A DNA stretch of 64,000 nucleotides, taken from positions 1,013,334 through 1,077,333 of the forward strand of contig MU004185.1 in the NCBI GenBank assembly GCA_010093605.1. Direction: 5' to 3'. Origin of the DNA: Lophium mytilinum. Its lineage: Eukaryota; Ascomycota; Dothideomycetes; Mytilinidiales; Mytilinidiaceae. Below, piece by piece: positions 1-12,212 of this stretch (the stretch's first letter is position 1; each line of letters opens with the position of its first letter). The notes beneath the pieces are model-generated. The model ran no database searches. It was not told the DNA's origin and was given only the letters and a program-made list of their open reading frames with translations. A program made the position numbers and the translations under genes.

Positions 1-996
1 CCGCAAGAAATACCAAACAAGTACCTCCGGCGTCTTCAATCTATTTATCAAAGGCTCGGAGACGCAAAAGCTAGTCCGGGCAACCATGGAGAAGCATATG
101 AAAGACCAGCTCCAAGATCCCGATCTGGAAAGCAAGCTGATACCAAACTGGAGCGTTGGCTGCCGAAGGCTGACGCCCGGGATCAAGTACCTCGAATCCG
201 TCAAGAAAGAAAAAGTCAATCTGGTTATAAGTTCCGTGACTGAGTTTACGCCAACCGGATGCAAATGTGAAAATGGAAACGAATACGCTTTCGACGTACT
301 CGTCTGTGCGACGGGATTCGATGTGTCGTTCCGCCCCCGATTTCCGCTCCTAGGGCGGGATGGGAAGAACCTGCAGGATATCTGGAAGGACGACTCGAAG
401 GGCTACATGGGTGTCGGGGCTCCGGATATGCCGAACTACTTTGTTATGCTCGGGCCAAATTGTCCCATCGGCAATGGGCCTATAATGGCAGCTATCGGTA
501 AGCACCTTTGCTACCTGAGAAGTGAGCATTGAAACTAATCTACATTGCAGAAGCACAAGCCGACTACATTCTCAAATGGTGCGATCGTTGGCAGACAGAG
601 AACATCCGGTCATTTACGCCCAAGTGGGAGGCCGTCGAAGACTTCGTCTCACATTCAGATCGCTACATGCAGTCGACCGTTTGGACTGAGAACTGCAGCT
701 CCTGGTATAAGGGCAACAGTGTCACTGGGCGTGTGTCGGCTCTGTGGCCGGGCAGCACGTTGCACTATCTTGAGACCTTGGCCCAGCCTCGTGCGGATGA
801 CTACGACGTCGTCTACAAGGGCAATCGGTTCAACTGGCTTGGGAATGGGTTCAGTCAGACAGAAACGGATTTGACTAGCGATTGGGCTTATTACATCCGT
901 GAAAGCGATGATTCGGAGTATCTGAGCAAGAAGAAGCAAAGGCAGATCTTGACGAAGAGTGGAAGCAAGAGTGGTTCGGAGTTCAAGGTGATTTAG
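1..996 (+). CDS. FAD-dependent monooxygenase, Baeyer-Villiger/FMO type (3' part)
   Basis: The frame is open to the left edge, so the start and the N-terminal FAD-binding half lie outside the window. Exons are 2-497 and 551-996 (intron 498-550) and give about 313 residues. The conserved LVCATGFD segment (the ATG-F/D motif before the C-terminal domain of class B flavoprotein monooxygenases) and a following FPLLGRDGKNL..W block are visible. The C-terminal half carries the MLGPNCPIGNGP stretch typical of fungal cyclohexanone-type BVMOs. Family knowledge: NADPH and O2 are used to insert oxygen next to a ketone, or to oxygenate a heteroatom. The diagnostic BVMO fingerprint cannot be checked here because it would lie upstream, so an N-hydroxylating FMO is not excluded. 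It lies at the edge of the catabolism-like cluster. Confidence 0.85.
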
Positions 997-1676
997 ATTC
1001 CTGGTTAATAAGATTGAGCGCCCAGTGGCGTCATTGCAAGACCAGAAGAGTGTGTTAATTTCGAAGAAACATCTATCCAGACTTCACATGCGAGTCACGT
1101 GCAAAGACATGTGCTTGACCTACAGCAGTAATCTTCGTCAAGATAGCAGGTACTACCGAACCGGGTCTCTACGCAATTTAGCCTCCCCGACGACCTGGAA
1201 TCAAACGACTAGCCCTACGATCGTCCCAAGATCTCGTTAGCCTCGCTGTAGCTCGGGGGTTGGACAGAAATCCCGCAGACAAACGTGCACTTGCGCATGA
1301 ACCGACGGCTACTCCACCGCTTCCTCGCAAATCAGGCCGAATTCAGCTTTGCATGAACCTGATGCAACTGATTTGTTCAGCATCTTTGAGTCGCATTGCA
1401 AACATGATACTTGCTGGTTCTAGCATCTTTCACATGTATACGAGATTATTTCTACGAATATAAATGCGTTCTACGGTGCAGTGAAGGTCAGAGTCATCGA
1501 ATAGCAGCACAGCGAAAGACGGCGAGTAAAGCGTACTTTCGCAAAGGACAAAATCCAGTATATGTTTCACATCTACGCCATAGAGCTCTACATCTGCGAT
1601 AATCTGGCCGGACTGGAGTGTCATCAGCTCCAAATCTACTTCAGACCCCCTGGAGTAGCTTCGGTCGCAGTGGTGA
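997..1676. other. Convergent intergenic region, no gene seen
   Basis: This is 680 bases between the ends of the monooxygenase and the MFS transporter. Only short open frames without conserved motifs or splice-supported continuations are present. I see no RNA gene or repeat here. Confidence 0.6.
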
Positions 1677-3594
1677 TCAAGTAGAATGGGCGACGTCGTA
1701 CTCAATGTGAGTTAGGTCTTCCTTCTCTCCAGCTCCCATTTTTTCCGTGCCTCCTTCTGCAGGTCGCTCGTCCACATCATCTCCCACAACCTCGTCACCG
1801 AAGACCGTGCTTAACTGTTCTAGCGTGTAGCCCTTCGTCTACCAAAGCTGTTAGATCTCTGATCAAGATGGGACGTTTTTCAGAACTCACCTCAGGAAAC
1901 AAGAAGAACACGGCCAAGATCATCATAAGATCCGTAGCGATAAAGACAATGTAGAATCGCCATCCAATGTTCTTGAACGCAGGAGCCGCAACTGCAGTCC
2001 AAAGAATGGAGCTCAAGAACAGTCCCTGCATTCCGAAGGCGACTCCCTGCGCACGAAGCTGGGTGGGGAAGATTTCGGAGGTGAATACGAAGGAAGCAGC
2101 CTCAATACCCATGGTGTAGCTGTCACTGGGCGTCAGCTTAAGCTTAGAGTTTGTCGGGTACCTCACTTACACGACGATGATCCCGAAGATGAAGAATACT
2201 GCTGCTCTACTCCCTGCAGATTCAGTGCCGGCGTAGAGTTTGGTAAGTACTGTTGCACCAATCAAGCAAACAAGCACACCGATGTAGCCACCCACTGCAA
2301 TGCTAGAATTAGCAACTAACGTCTTGGTCTGCATTCGAAGACATGGAACCAACTTACTCAGCTGGCGTCTTCGCCCTACCCTATCGGCGATGATCGCTCC
2401 GCCCAAGTTTCCAAAGCCATTGAAACTCGACCAGATAGCCGCCATGATGTTGGTCATGAAGGGAGAGAATCCGAGGCCTGCGTATATTGTTGGAGAATAT
2501 GCTACCAATGATTAGCTTCAAACCCCAAGCCGCTGATGCGCGATTCAACGCGTAGGGGATGTACTCAAGAGCACAAGCAATCCGCTGCACTGCGTTCCCA
2601 TCATCGCGAGGAAGCCCAGCATGAACCTCTTCCGGATTGACGGCACTTTCAACGCCTGCCAGGTAGTCATCATGCCCTTCTCCATGTCAAGGTCTGTCTG
2701 GGCCTTGATGATGGAGAATTCGTGGCGCGCAAAGGTATCGGATGGGTCGTTCTTGTCCTTGTGAAGTTTGATTAGAGTCGTCAATGCGCGCTCTTCGTGT
2801 CCGTTGGCGTAGACTGGTAGATCAAAGTCAGTTTACGAGCTACTGATACTTGCTTGCGATGCTTTACTTACGCCACCTAGGACTTTCAGGCATAATGAGC
2901 GTCAAGCCGAACAAGATGGCCGGCCACAAACATTGTATAGCCAGAGGACCACGCCACGCCACCTGTCCACCGGAGTAGAAGAACGCGCAGCCCATGAATT
3001 GCGCAAACATGTTTCCAAAACCGAGTGCAGCGCCTGAAGAGATCCCGTCAGACCGATACAACCTTAGACACAAAGATAACGCGGACTCACCATGTAAACC
3101 TACCAACAGACCTCTCGAGTGCGGCGGTGCTACCTCAGCCTGGTAAAGGGGGATAGCGGGCAGCAGCATCCCAATGCCCACGCCGACAATGACACGAGAC
3201 ACTGCGCACATAGCTATGTTCACGCAGCCTGCCTGAAGCGCACTACCAATGAAGCTAAAGACGCAGCCGACGACCATAGGAGTCTTTCTGCCAAATCGAT
3301 TCGATATAAAGGAGTATGAGATACCTCCTATTACAGCCCCGACGTAGAGCATGCAGTTCCACACGGAAATCATCGAGTTTGCGAAGTCGGCACCGGGGCC
3401 AACCACGTCCAGGCCCATGTAGGTGAAGAACTGGGCCTTTCCGAGAACCGTTGCGAAGATGGAGATGGCATTGCCGTACAAGAAGCTGCCGACACAGGCG
3501 GCGAGAACGATCTGGTACCGTTAGTAAGGAGTCTTTCTAGGGTTGAGTCTTGAAGTGAGCGAACCAAGAGATTGTAGCGTGATTTCTTCTCCAT
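1677..3594 (-). CDS. MFS transporter, sugar-porter family
   Basis: A multi-exon gene starting at 3594 (MEKKSRYNLL) and ending with TGA at 1677-1679. Splicing restores a full sugar-porter protein. Signatures are NRFGRKTP in loop 2-3, PESPRW at the end of TM6, ADRVGRRRQL in loop 8-9, and PETKGYTLEQL after TM12. At least six short introns are needed. One donor at about 2558 joins ..LLVLL to TYSPTIYAGLGF. The tail after TM12 is acidic and cytoplasmic. The family moves hexoses, polyols, quinate or related small molecules by proton symport at the plasma membrane. The substrate cannot be read from sequence. It shares a 466-base promoter region with the divergent short-chain dehydrogenase, suggesting co-regulation and uptake of the substrate of the neighbouring enzymes. 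Confidence 0.88.
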
Positions 3595-4060
3595 AGTGAC
3601 GAAGTGTCTAGATGCAGTACGAAATTATGAGAAGGCCTGTAAAGAGATGCAGAGACACTTTAATATCCGAGGAGATACTTCAGTTCTGACCGAAGATATA
3701 TGCATCAGGCACCCCAACGCGAGTCTCGATCCCCACGGGGACCCCATGGGGATGGTGGCGTCGAATGACTCGAATGACTCGTATAGAGAGCGAGAGCAGA
3801 GTGTACCTAGATCCAAAATGTAGACTAGAATAGTCAGCCACCTCAGTAGCTCTCATTCGGTGAACGCCGGCCTCTCACTGGCACCTGCCGAGCCTGTCCC
3901 CCGCATCTCCACCCCAGGACTTTCTGACCAGGTTGTCGGCTAAGTTTAGCGGTTAGCGGAGACTAAGAACTGAAATAGCCACTCGATGCTTTGATAGCAA
4001 TAATCGTATGGTAAACGCCAGAAACTCCTTCGTAAACATCCCTAACTTCATTTTTCCACC
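3595..4060. promoter_or_regulatory. Divergent promoter region, MFS transporter / SDR
   Basis: This 466-base region lies between two start codons facing away from each other. No coding frame here has support. No specific operator can be assigned with confidence, though a Zn2Cys6 regulator is encoded at 12.8 kb. Confidence 0.5.
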
Positions 4061-5385
4061 ATGCCTATGAAAGAGTATCAGGATACGGGTCCCCTCAAGA
4101 TAGGCCCTGATCTGGACTTAAGCAGCCTTCCAGGAAAGTCTGTAATTGTGACTGGAGGTGAGACTTTACGTCAGCTGCAAACCACCAATTCCAATCGTAG
4201 TAACCAGTTTACTAGGGGCCAGCGGACTCGGTAGAGCTTATGCGGAAGCATTTGCGAAGGCAGGGTATGTTGCTTTGGGCCTTGATTTGCTCCTCTCGAT
4301 AACTGACTGTGGCTTTGCTAGTTCATTCGTAACTATCGCCGACTTCAATGATACTGCTGGCAAGGAAGTGGTCCAGAACCTTGCCGGGTAAGTCCGAAAA
4401 CGTGTCCTAGAATCCTGTCGCTCATTCAATTAGCCTGAGGCTAATGGTTTACTCTTTACAGTAAAGCTCAGTTTGTCAAGTGTGATGTTCGCAACTGGGA
4501 CGATCAGGTGCGCGTCTTTGAGGCGGCAGTGCAAGCTTCACCTCACAAGAGCTGCGACATCGTCATTGCAAATGCAGGTATTGTTGGAAAGGATGACCTC
4601 TATACACTGCAAGGTATCAAAACGATCCGTCTCGAATTACCTTACTCGTTTAGTAACGATGTGATCAGATCCCCAGGGTCCGCCGGTCAAACCAGATCTT
4701 CGTATCGTCGAAATCAATTTGATCGGAGCGATCTATACTGCAAAGCTAGCTATGCATTATATGCGCAGACAGCCATTGGAAGACTCTCGTGACCGTTGCT
4801 TGATCATCAAAGCAAGCATCGCTGCGTACATTGATAATGCTGGCTCTCCACAGTACAACATTTCCAAGTTCGGGGCCAGGGCTCTGATGAGGAATTTGCG
4901 CCGGACAATCTGGGAGGAGAATATTCGAGTAAATCTTGTTGCACCCTGGTAAGCTTCTCCACACTTAGTCTCGTACGTTAAAGAGCGGGATGCGAACCCA
5001 AACTAACCACTCTAGGTATGTGCGCACACCAATCCTAGGCCAGAAAGTCCAAGACTACCTTGATGGCCAAGGCGTTGGCTTCGCCTTGACTGAAGATGCT
5101 GCGACGTGCATGCTGAGGATCGCATCAGATACTTCAGTGAACGGTCAGTGTACCTGATCATTCTCGATAGTACGAGCTGACTTCTACAGGACGGGCTCTG
5201 GGTATCGTTCCGCGGGTCACAGCTTCGGAGGGATACATGGATCTTGACAAAGATGACTATAAGGAGGGAGACATCGTCAAGACCTGGCAAGAAATTGCGC
5301 TCGCGACTACGCGATTTCTCGTGGTATGTGGCTAAATGAAGATAGACCGTTGCTATTGAAGCTGACCAAACAATTGCAGGAGTGA
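4061..5385 (+). CDS. Short-chain dehydrogenase/reductase
   Basis: Eight exons (4061-4157, 4216-4264, 4322-4387, 4462-4613, 4669-4948, 5016-5143, 5190-5323, 5380-5385) join without frame breaks into 303 residues. The NAD(P)-binding motif TGGASGLG spans an exon junction near residue 35. NAG occurs in IVIANAGIVG. The active-site YNISK (YxxxK) has an upstream Ser in KASIAAY. The 15-hydroxyprostaglandin-dehydrogenase-like fungal SDRs are the closest match I recognise. The expected reaction is NAD(P)-dependent oxidation of a secondary alcohol or reduction of a ketone. The last exon is only six bases (Glu plus stop). If that intron were retained the protein would end two residues later, so the effect is slight. 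It is divergent from the MFS gene and probably belongs to the same pathway. Confidence 0.9.
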
Positions 5386-5677
5386 TTCCGTAGTTGGATG
5401 TCTACCTTGAGGTACTGATGAGAAGAGATGCATGGTAGTTAGATTATCCTTAGTAGCACCTCCAGTAGAATATAAATGCATGAGATCCAAGCCCACTGTT
5501 CCGTAACAAGGCCCTTGCTTGGCAGTCGAAAGAATCTGGAGTTGAAAATTTATACCGTCTCATATTTATTGTCTAAAAAAACATGCGGAGACGACTCGTC
5601 GGCTAGGTCGGAGCAGATTGGAAGCATTCAATAGCTCCTTCTATTGCTTGAAATCCCAAAACTGGTCTCTATTTGCC

Positions 5678-7681
5678 TTATTCGACCCATGAGATTGGAT
5701 TGTCCAGGAACTTCACCGGTATATCCACAGTCTTACTGCGAATGTACTCGGCAACACCTTTGCCCAGCATATCGATCCTTGTGCTACTGGCGCCTCCGCC
5801 TCCAAGGAAATCTAAAAGACGGTAGTGTACCGCCATGATCTGTGGGAATTCGCAACGCTCAACGGAGACAGACTCTTTCCAATCCTCTCCAAGTAACTCT
5901 TTAATGCGGGGAATGGTCAAGAAGCTTTGCAACCAGCTGTACTCTTCGGCATTACGAGCGAATAATCCAACATTGCAGTTATCTCCTTTATCACCAGACC
6001 GGCCGTGAGCAACCGCTCCCAACGGGGCTGCTTTAGTAGGGCCAAAATCTTCCAAAGGTATGGGTTTGGCGGTCTCATTGCTAGGCCTTTTACCGAGCGC
6101 CGGCTGAGTGATTCCGTGGTGTTCAATACTGATGGTTTTATCGGGGAACACCACTCGGTGAGGAAGCTTGGTATAAGCGACGAGGCCAGGGAATAGCTGC
6201 ATGAACATCTTAGGGACCATGGTGCGGAAGTCAAGCGACATGTGATATCCTATACGACCAAGTTTAGTCAAGGGCAGATCAGTGAGGGGTTATGCTCCGT
6301 GCTTACCGGCGTAAAATTGCATCCGTAAAGCATAAAGGTGCTGTCGGAAGACTTTTTCGTCAATGTCCTCTCTTTTCTTGCCTTTGACGAGCACCCGAAT
6401 AGACACTGTGCCTGATGCCTGATTGCGGGGATTCACTGCGGCAGTACCGTATCTCTCGATGCTCAGTTCGGAGAAGTTGGCATCCCGAAAAGCATATTCC
6501 AGCTGCTGACGCATGAATTTCTCTTTCAAGTCGATATCAAGTCCGTTGATGTAGAATGTCGCCTCCGCCTGGTAACCTCCGATTGCAACTGTGATAACTT
6601 TGGTGGTTGGCGGTGGAGGACTTCCCGTGGCGCCAGAAACGCGGACGCGATCCTTCTCGCCTGTATCTTCAATCCGCACGTTTTCAATATCTGCCGTGAC
6701 ATCGGAGTTGATGTATTTAGTGCCTTGGATCTCGTAAAGAAACTGGGCGCGCACGTTGAGCTCTTCAACGTACCCGGCAGCACCTGGATGTTTGGTGATG
6801 ATAGTCGTTCCATCGTGTGCAATCTCTGCGATGGGAAATCCGAGATCAACGAGGCCGTCAATATGAGTCCGTAAACCCGAGAAGTTCGCGCCAGTAACAT
6901 ATGGTCCACATTCAACAAGATCTGAGTGCATGTGTTAATGAATGCCCGAAAGAATTTTATGTTTCAACTCACGGCCGGCGATGAGAGCTCCTGCCAATGC
7001 ATCCCAAGCATCGTAGCTCCAGTTATGCCACCAAGCTGCCAGAGCAATGACGGGGCTAGCATCCGTAACGCGGCCACATACGACTATATCGGCACCATTT
7101 CGCAACGCTTCCACGATGCCCCAGGCCCCAAAGTAAGCTACGCCACAGTACGGCTTCTCGTCCCACGAGTCCAACTTCTGCTCTTGGTGGTCCAAGTGGA
7201 CAATGCCTCCGATCTCCTGCATTTTCTTTGCGTTTGTCACGTATTCAGAGATGTCGTCTCCCTCAATATACGCAACTTTGAGATGGCCGTGACCGTGCTT
7301 CTCGCAGATCTCTCGAACTTTCTTCGCGCATTCCGGGGTGTTGAGAGCACCCGCATTGCTCACAAGCTTTATCTTCTTCTCCGCAATGATGTCGATGCAA
7401 TCGTCCAGTTGTTCTAGAAAGCCTACTTCGTACCCTTTGGTTGGATCATCGTGCTTCCTGATGGCGTTCCACGCGATGTTCAATTCGGACAGCCAGTCGC
7501 CGGTGATTGCGTCCAAGTAACCCTCAGTCACCATACGATGCCTAAGTCCATGTAAGTCACGGATTACGGAAAGTTGAAACTGCATAGATGCTCACATCGC
7601 ATACGGGCAGTCTTCCATTGCCCCGGCGACATTGCCAATGATGATGGGCCGCTTAGGCTCCGAGATTGTTGCTGCAGGCAT
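5678..7681 (-). CDS. AtuA-like acyclic terpene utilisation family protein (DUF1446)
   Basis: Start at 7681 (MPAATISEPKRP), stop at 5678. Three introns (near 7547-7595, 6913-6963 and 6250-6290) join four exons into about 610 residues. The N-terminal two thirds is the DUF1446/AtuA domain with LVSNAGALNTPECA, CGRVTDASPVIA and, across a splice, GHLVECGPYVTGANF. The C-terminal part holds the AtuA-associated small domain with VAHGRSGDKGDNCNVGLFAR, a hallmark of the family. In Pseudomonas, AtuA belongs to citronellol/geraniol breakdown, where a role in the late cleavage of the 3-hydroxy-3-isohexenylglutaryl-CoA-type intermediate has been proposed but is not firm. In fungi the function is unknown. 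No geranyl-CoA carboxylase subunits are nearby, so the substrate here may differ. Confidence 0.9.
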
Positions 7682-8352
7682 GGTGAGAACTAAGAGTGAA
7701 GAGGGCAATCAGACAAAAGTGTACCGTAAGTTTGACTGTCAAGTGCATCGAGAATATAAACCCGGCGTGCTACCCACTGTGCCAAGGGTTCAGACAGCCG
7801 AGGAGACCTAGCAGTAATGTGCTATATCCGTTGCATACCAATAAGCTCCATAGACCATGGGTACCGTTTTGCAGGTCTCGGACGGAACTTTGCCGCGGTC
7901 AGTGACGGAGGGAGGGGGCTTTGACGCGAAGTCATGCGCTTGGACGGCAAAGGCCGAGAGGATGCGTCTAGCCTTTACGGGAGCGGGACGAATTCGGCAC
8001 GCAACTTGTAGATCGACAGTATTGTACAGGGTATCAAGTCAGGAAATAGTAGAGCGGTTAACAATACATTGCTGGCAGCTGAATGTAGTATTGGTGCTTC
8101 AAGTTAAACGTCACGTGACGTCACTTGAGCCGAAACTTGGTTTAAAAAGTAGCAAAGCTGATTCACTCATAGACAGACTTGAAGTCTCATCTAAAAACCC
8201 TTTTGGGACTGCCCAAGCCCCTGTGATGGACGTTCAACGATCGAATAAGTATTTCGTACATGCATGCATGGCAAAAGCCACCTCCTCCTCCCTCACCTAC
8301 GCGTTCATACTGTCTACAGTTAGCAACATGAAGCCCCCTCAGCAGAGCAAAC
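7682..8352. promoter_or_regulatory. Promoter region of the AtuA-like gene, 3' flank of ALDH
   Basis: These 671 bases lie between two tandem minus-strand genes. The open frames here have no family motifs and are not credible. A palindromic ACGTCACGTGACGT-like stretch (about 8109-8123) is a possible bHLH/bZIP site, which I infer from its symmetry only. Confidence 0.4.
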
Positions 8353-10198
8353 TTACTTTATTAGAACCGTCTTTGGTTCCGTGAAAGCTCTCAAGGCCTG
8401 TGCAAAGAGCTGATTAGCATAGGCCTGCCGCAGGAATCAGGTCACCTTACGTATTCACCAAATTCTCTGCCTATCCCCGACGACTTCTTCCCTCCAAATG
8501 GGACTTGGAGGTTCATCTAATCAACATCAGCAAGAGGAACATTCGCCGTCGACCGCAGTAGACTCACGACGCTTATACAGTTGATCCCGACCACGCCCGA
8601 CTCCACTTTCGCGGAAACCCGCAGCGCACGGGTGATGTCCCTTGTAAAGACACCTCCCATTAGCCCAAATTCCGTGTCGTTTGCAAGCGCTAGGACTTCT
8701 TCCTCTGTCTTGAACGTCATGACCACGGACACGGGTCCAAAGACTTCTTCGAGTAGGATCTGGGCGTCAGGTTTTGGGTTCACGAAAACCGTCGGCTCCA
8801 TGAAACAACCGCTGTCGCCTTGTTGATTGCCACCCGCAAGCAGCTCGGCCTCAGTTTTGCCGCGTTCCACCATGGCTTTTACCCTTTCAAAAGAAGCTGC
8901 ATCAGCAAGAGGCCCAAGAGTGGTCTGAGGATCTTGTGGGTTTCCAAGTTGCTTTGCCGCTGCTTGCATCCTCTCCTTGTAGGCTTGAATGAACTCGCCA
9001 GCTATGCTTTCTTGCACGTAGACACGCGAAGCTGCGACACAGACTTGACCTGATCGCGCTAGAATGCCGTTGATAGTCCTACATGTTTAGGTACAGTCAG
9101 TAATGTTACCATCACAGGTTTCCGCGAGACTGACCAAGTTAGAGCGTTTTCGATATTAGCGTCTTCGAAAATAATGGCAGGACTCTTCCCCCCTATTCGT
9201 AATCAGATCAGCTAGGCGCAGTTCACATTTGCGATTGAGACTTACCGAGCTCAAGAGTGACGCGTTTCAGGTTACTTTGTGCAGCCATGATCTGGATTTT
9301 CTTTCCTGTGGACACACTGCCTGTGAAACTAATCTATACACGGTGAAGTCAGCAATATGGACGTCTTAAAAATGCAAGAGGACGCTTCTGACCTTTCTGA
9401 CTCTCATATGCTTGGACAGCAGTGCTCCAGTCGCTCCACCCCCGCTGAGTACCTGGACGACACCTTTGGGAAAGCCCGCTAGCTCGAACAAGGGAGCAAC
9501 CGCGAGGGAGCCCAATGGTGACTTTTCGGAGGGTTTGACTATGAGGACGTTGTTAGTTGCCAGGCATGGTGCCGCCTTGATAAATAAAGATGCAACTGGC
9601 GAGTTGTAAGGGTTGATGGCAACGCAAACGCTGTTGGACCGCTGTTAGCAAACTAGCGGCTGCAGAAATAGGTAGTGGAGCAAGAGCATACCCAAGAGGC
9701 TCATGCCTTACGAGTTTCACGAAGCCATCGTCGGCCGGGAAGTAGTCACCCCTCTGCTTGTCCGTCCATCCCGCTGAACTCAAATGTCAGGAAAGATACA
9801 AATATGCGGGTAGGGTCTTGAGCCAAACCGTAATACAGAAGGCAGTTTTTGATATAGTTTTTCTCGCGCGTTGGTATGATAGAGACGGGGTTTCCAGTCG
9901 TCAACGAGTCTAACGTCAGTATTGGTTCAAGATAGTCTTCCAACAAGCTGGCTAGCTTCAGCAAACATTCTGCTCTCTTTGCTCCTGAAAATCCACTCCA
10001 TGGACCATTGAACGCAGCTTCGGCAGCAGTAACAGCTCTATCCACGTCTTCCTCTCCAGCGATAGGCACGTGACTTGTTACGACGGTGTTGTCCTTGGGA
10101 TTGCGGAGCTCAAGCTTCTCCCCAGAGCGGGACTCGACGTACTCTCCGTCGATAAACAGTTTGGTGTACTCGGTAGCTGATTGAACAGTATACATCAT
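8353..10198 (-). CDS. Aldehyde dehydrogenase (NAD(P)+)
   Basis: Start at 10198 (a second Met follows at once), stop TAA at 8353-8355. Several introns are needed. The nucleophile Cys is in SGQVCVAAS and the general-base Glu in VTLELGGKSPAI. PYNSPVA and the EVFGPV block are also present. The frame seems to end at 8517, but a 50-base intron there joins GINCISV to MNLQVPFGGKKSSGIGREF. One more intron gives the usual ALRAFTEPKTVLIK tail. The protein is therefore complete at about 490 residues. It oxidises an aldehyde to a carboxylic acid. It is divergent from the zinc alcohol dehydrogenase across a 676-base promoter, a natural pairing of alcohol to aldehyde to acid feeding the CoA ligase of the cluster. 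Confidence 0.92.
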
Positions 10199-10874
10199 GA
10201 GGTGATGTGTTGGCTATGCGACAGAACGCGTCGACGACAGACTATCAAAACGTTTTCAGCCACCATCGATGACGACCACAGGGATCAAACTGGAGACCTC
10301 GGTGCAAGGCGTCCCGATCACCTTGGAGCTCCCCGCCATGGCAACGCGTTAAGATGTGGAGATACCCAGACGGCAGGATGGCCGAGGATTGAGGGGCAGA
10401 CGCTAGGCGGTTGCCGACGACCCTGTCCAGCACTTCTGCATACTCCACTCTTCTCCACCCTACCCCGCGAGACGCGTCCCGGGAAGAAATCCGATGCACA
10501 GAAATGCGTGTGAATCGCGTGGAGATACCAGCCATGTGCTGCAGGGGTAAGCCGCCATCATGACGAAAGCCATCATGTGGCAATCCGATCCACTTGTTTG
10601 GCGCTAGTAGTGGAGCGAACACGGCCCAAGTTCCCGCTGGTTCTTCACTTTCTTCATCACGGGACGATGCCTGCATCATGGAGACGGAGGGGCATCCAGG
10701 GGTACCCGACTGCGCGGATTTCGACTCCCTCGCAACTTATCAGAACGCGCCACCACGTCTTCGCCCATCTCAGAACCGACACTGTTGATCTGCGGGTACC
10801 CAATTGGAATTTCTAGAGCTTCAATCGATTCTCAGCATACATTGACCATTTTCTGACCCTCGAGCTTCGCCAAC
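10199..10874. promoter_or_regulatory. Divergent promoter region, ALDH / zinc ADH
   Basis: This region is shared by two enzymes expected to act in sequence. CCG/CGG triplets suited to Zn2Cys6 regulators occur but cannot be told from background by eye. Open frames on both strands here lack motifs. Confidence 0.45.
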
Positions 10875-12212
10875 ATGACTATGAAGGCAGTGGTGTTCCA
10901 CGGCGCTTTTGACGTGAAGGTCGAAGATCGGCCCAAACCCACCATCAAGGATGATACAGACGCATTGGTGAAGGTGGAGTTGGCAGGACTGTGCGGCAGG
11001 TATGTTTCTTGATCAGTCTTCTGCTATGAGGACCAATGTTGACCATTCTCGATCATAGTGAACTGCATATGTTCAGAGGCCATCAAAAAACGAAGACCGG
11101 ACATATCATGGTATGTGAAGCTGCATTGAGGCATAGGTGGCACTATCTTATCCAATATGCGTACAGGGCCATGAGTTTGTTGGCGTAGTTGATTCCGTGG
11201 GCCCAAAGGTGACCAAATACAAGCCTGGGGACCGAGTTGTGTCTGTATTTGCGACAGTATGGTGAGCTTCTACCACCAAGTACCCAGGATCGAATTCTAA
11301 GAAGACGCCATAGTCAAACCTGCTGGTTCTGTCAACGAGGACTCGGAAATCGCTGCGCCAACTCTCTCGCGTTCGGTACCCAGCAACTCGATGGCGGCCA
11401 GGCGGAATACGTTCGAGTCCCATTTGCAGAAGGCACATTACAACACGTTCCACCAAACCTTGATGAACGTCTTCTGGTTATGATGTGCGACATATTCCCG
11501 ACAGGATATTACGGCGCAATGAGAGCGATCGAATTTATCGGTAAACCTCTGCTACCCCAGGCAGTCCAGAACGGGTCAGGCCACGAGAAGCGAGCCGCGA
11601 CTTTTGAGCCCCAAGCGCTGAAAGACACGGTATTCGTAGTTCTAGGATGCGGACCTGTGGGCATATGCGCAGTTCTTACAGCCTTGTCGAAAGGTGTCGG
11701 CACTGTATACGTAGTAGATGCTGTGGACGAGCGACTAGCAGAAGCGGAAGCTGTGGGTGGAAAACCTCTCAAGCTTGGCCGCGACGATATTCAAGAAATT
11801 GTAATGAAAGCTACAGACGGCCGTGGCGCCGACGCAGTAGTTGAGGTGGTAGGCAATAAACCGGCTCTGAAGTCTGCTATCGATCTAGTCCGAGTATGCG
11901 GCATCATTTCATCGATAGGATTCCACCAGAGCGAGCTTCCTTTTACAGCATTCGAAGCCTACCAGAAAAACGTGACGTAAGTTCTCAAGATCATTTGCTT
12001 TTGAGTTTGTACCAATGGCTATCCTATTCCACAGGCTCAATTTCGGGCGGGCACCAATCAGTACGCTGTTCCCAGAGGCGCTTGAGTGCCTGAGGGAAAA
12101 CAAGGAGAAGGTGGCAGCTTTCATTTCCCACGAGATTCCGTTGGCGCAGGCACCGCATGGATACGACATTTTTGAGAAATATCAGGCTCGCAAGGTTGTT
12201 TTCAAAGTATGA
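10875..12212 (+). CDS. Zinc-dependent medium-chain alcohol dehydrogenase
   Basis: ATG at 10875 ([14 protein letters not shown]). Introns follow at about 11000-11058, 11112-11166, 11263-11313 and 11979-12034. The catalytic-zinc motif GHEF and an upstream CGRSELH (ligand Cys) are visible. The structural-zinc loop has four cysteines in [16 protein letters not shown] Rossmann GCGPVG follows at about residue 185. The length is about 385 residues, normal for the family. It interconverts an alcohol and an aldehyde or ketone using NAD(P). There is a noticeable insertion (about 20 residues, [10 protein letters not shown].. to ..FEPQALKD) just before the coenzyme-binding fold. It sits between its probable partner ALDH and the cluster regulator. 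Confidence 0.92.

Noticed and set aside
8517-8575. Apparent truncated C-terminus of the aldehyde dehydrogenase
   Set aside because: A GT-AG intron here restores the conserved VPFGGKKSSGIGREF block and a second restores the normal tail, so the gene is intact.
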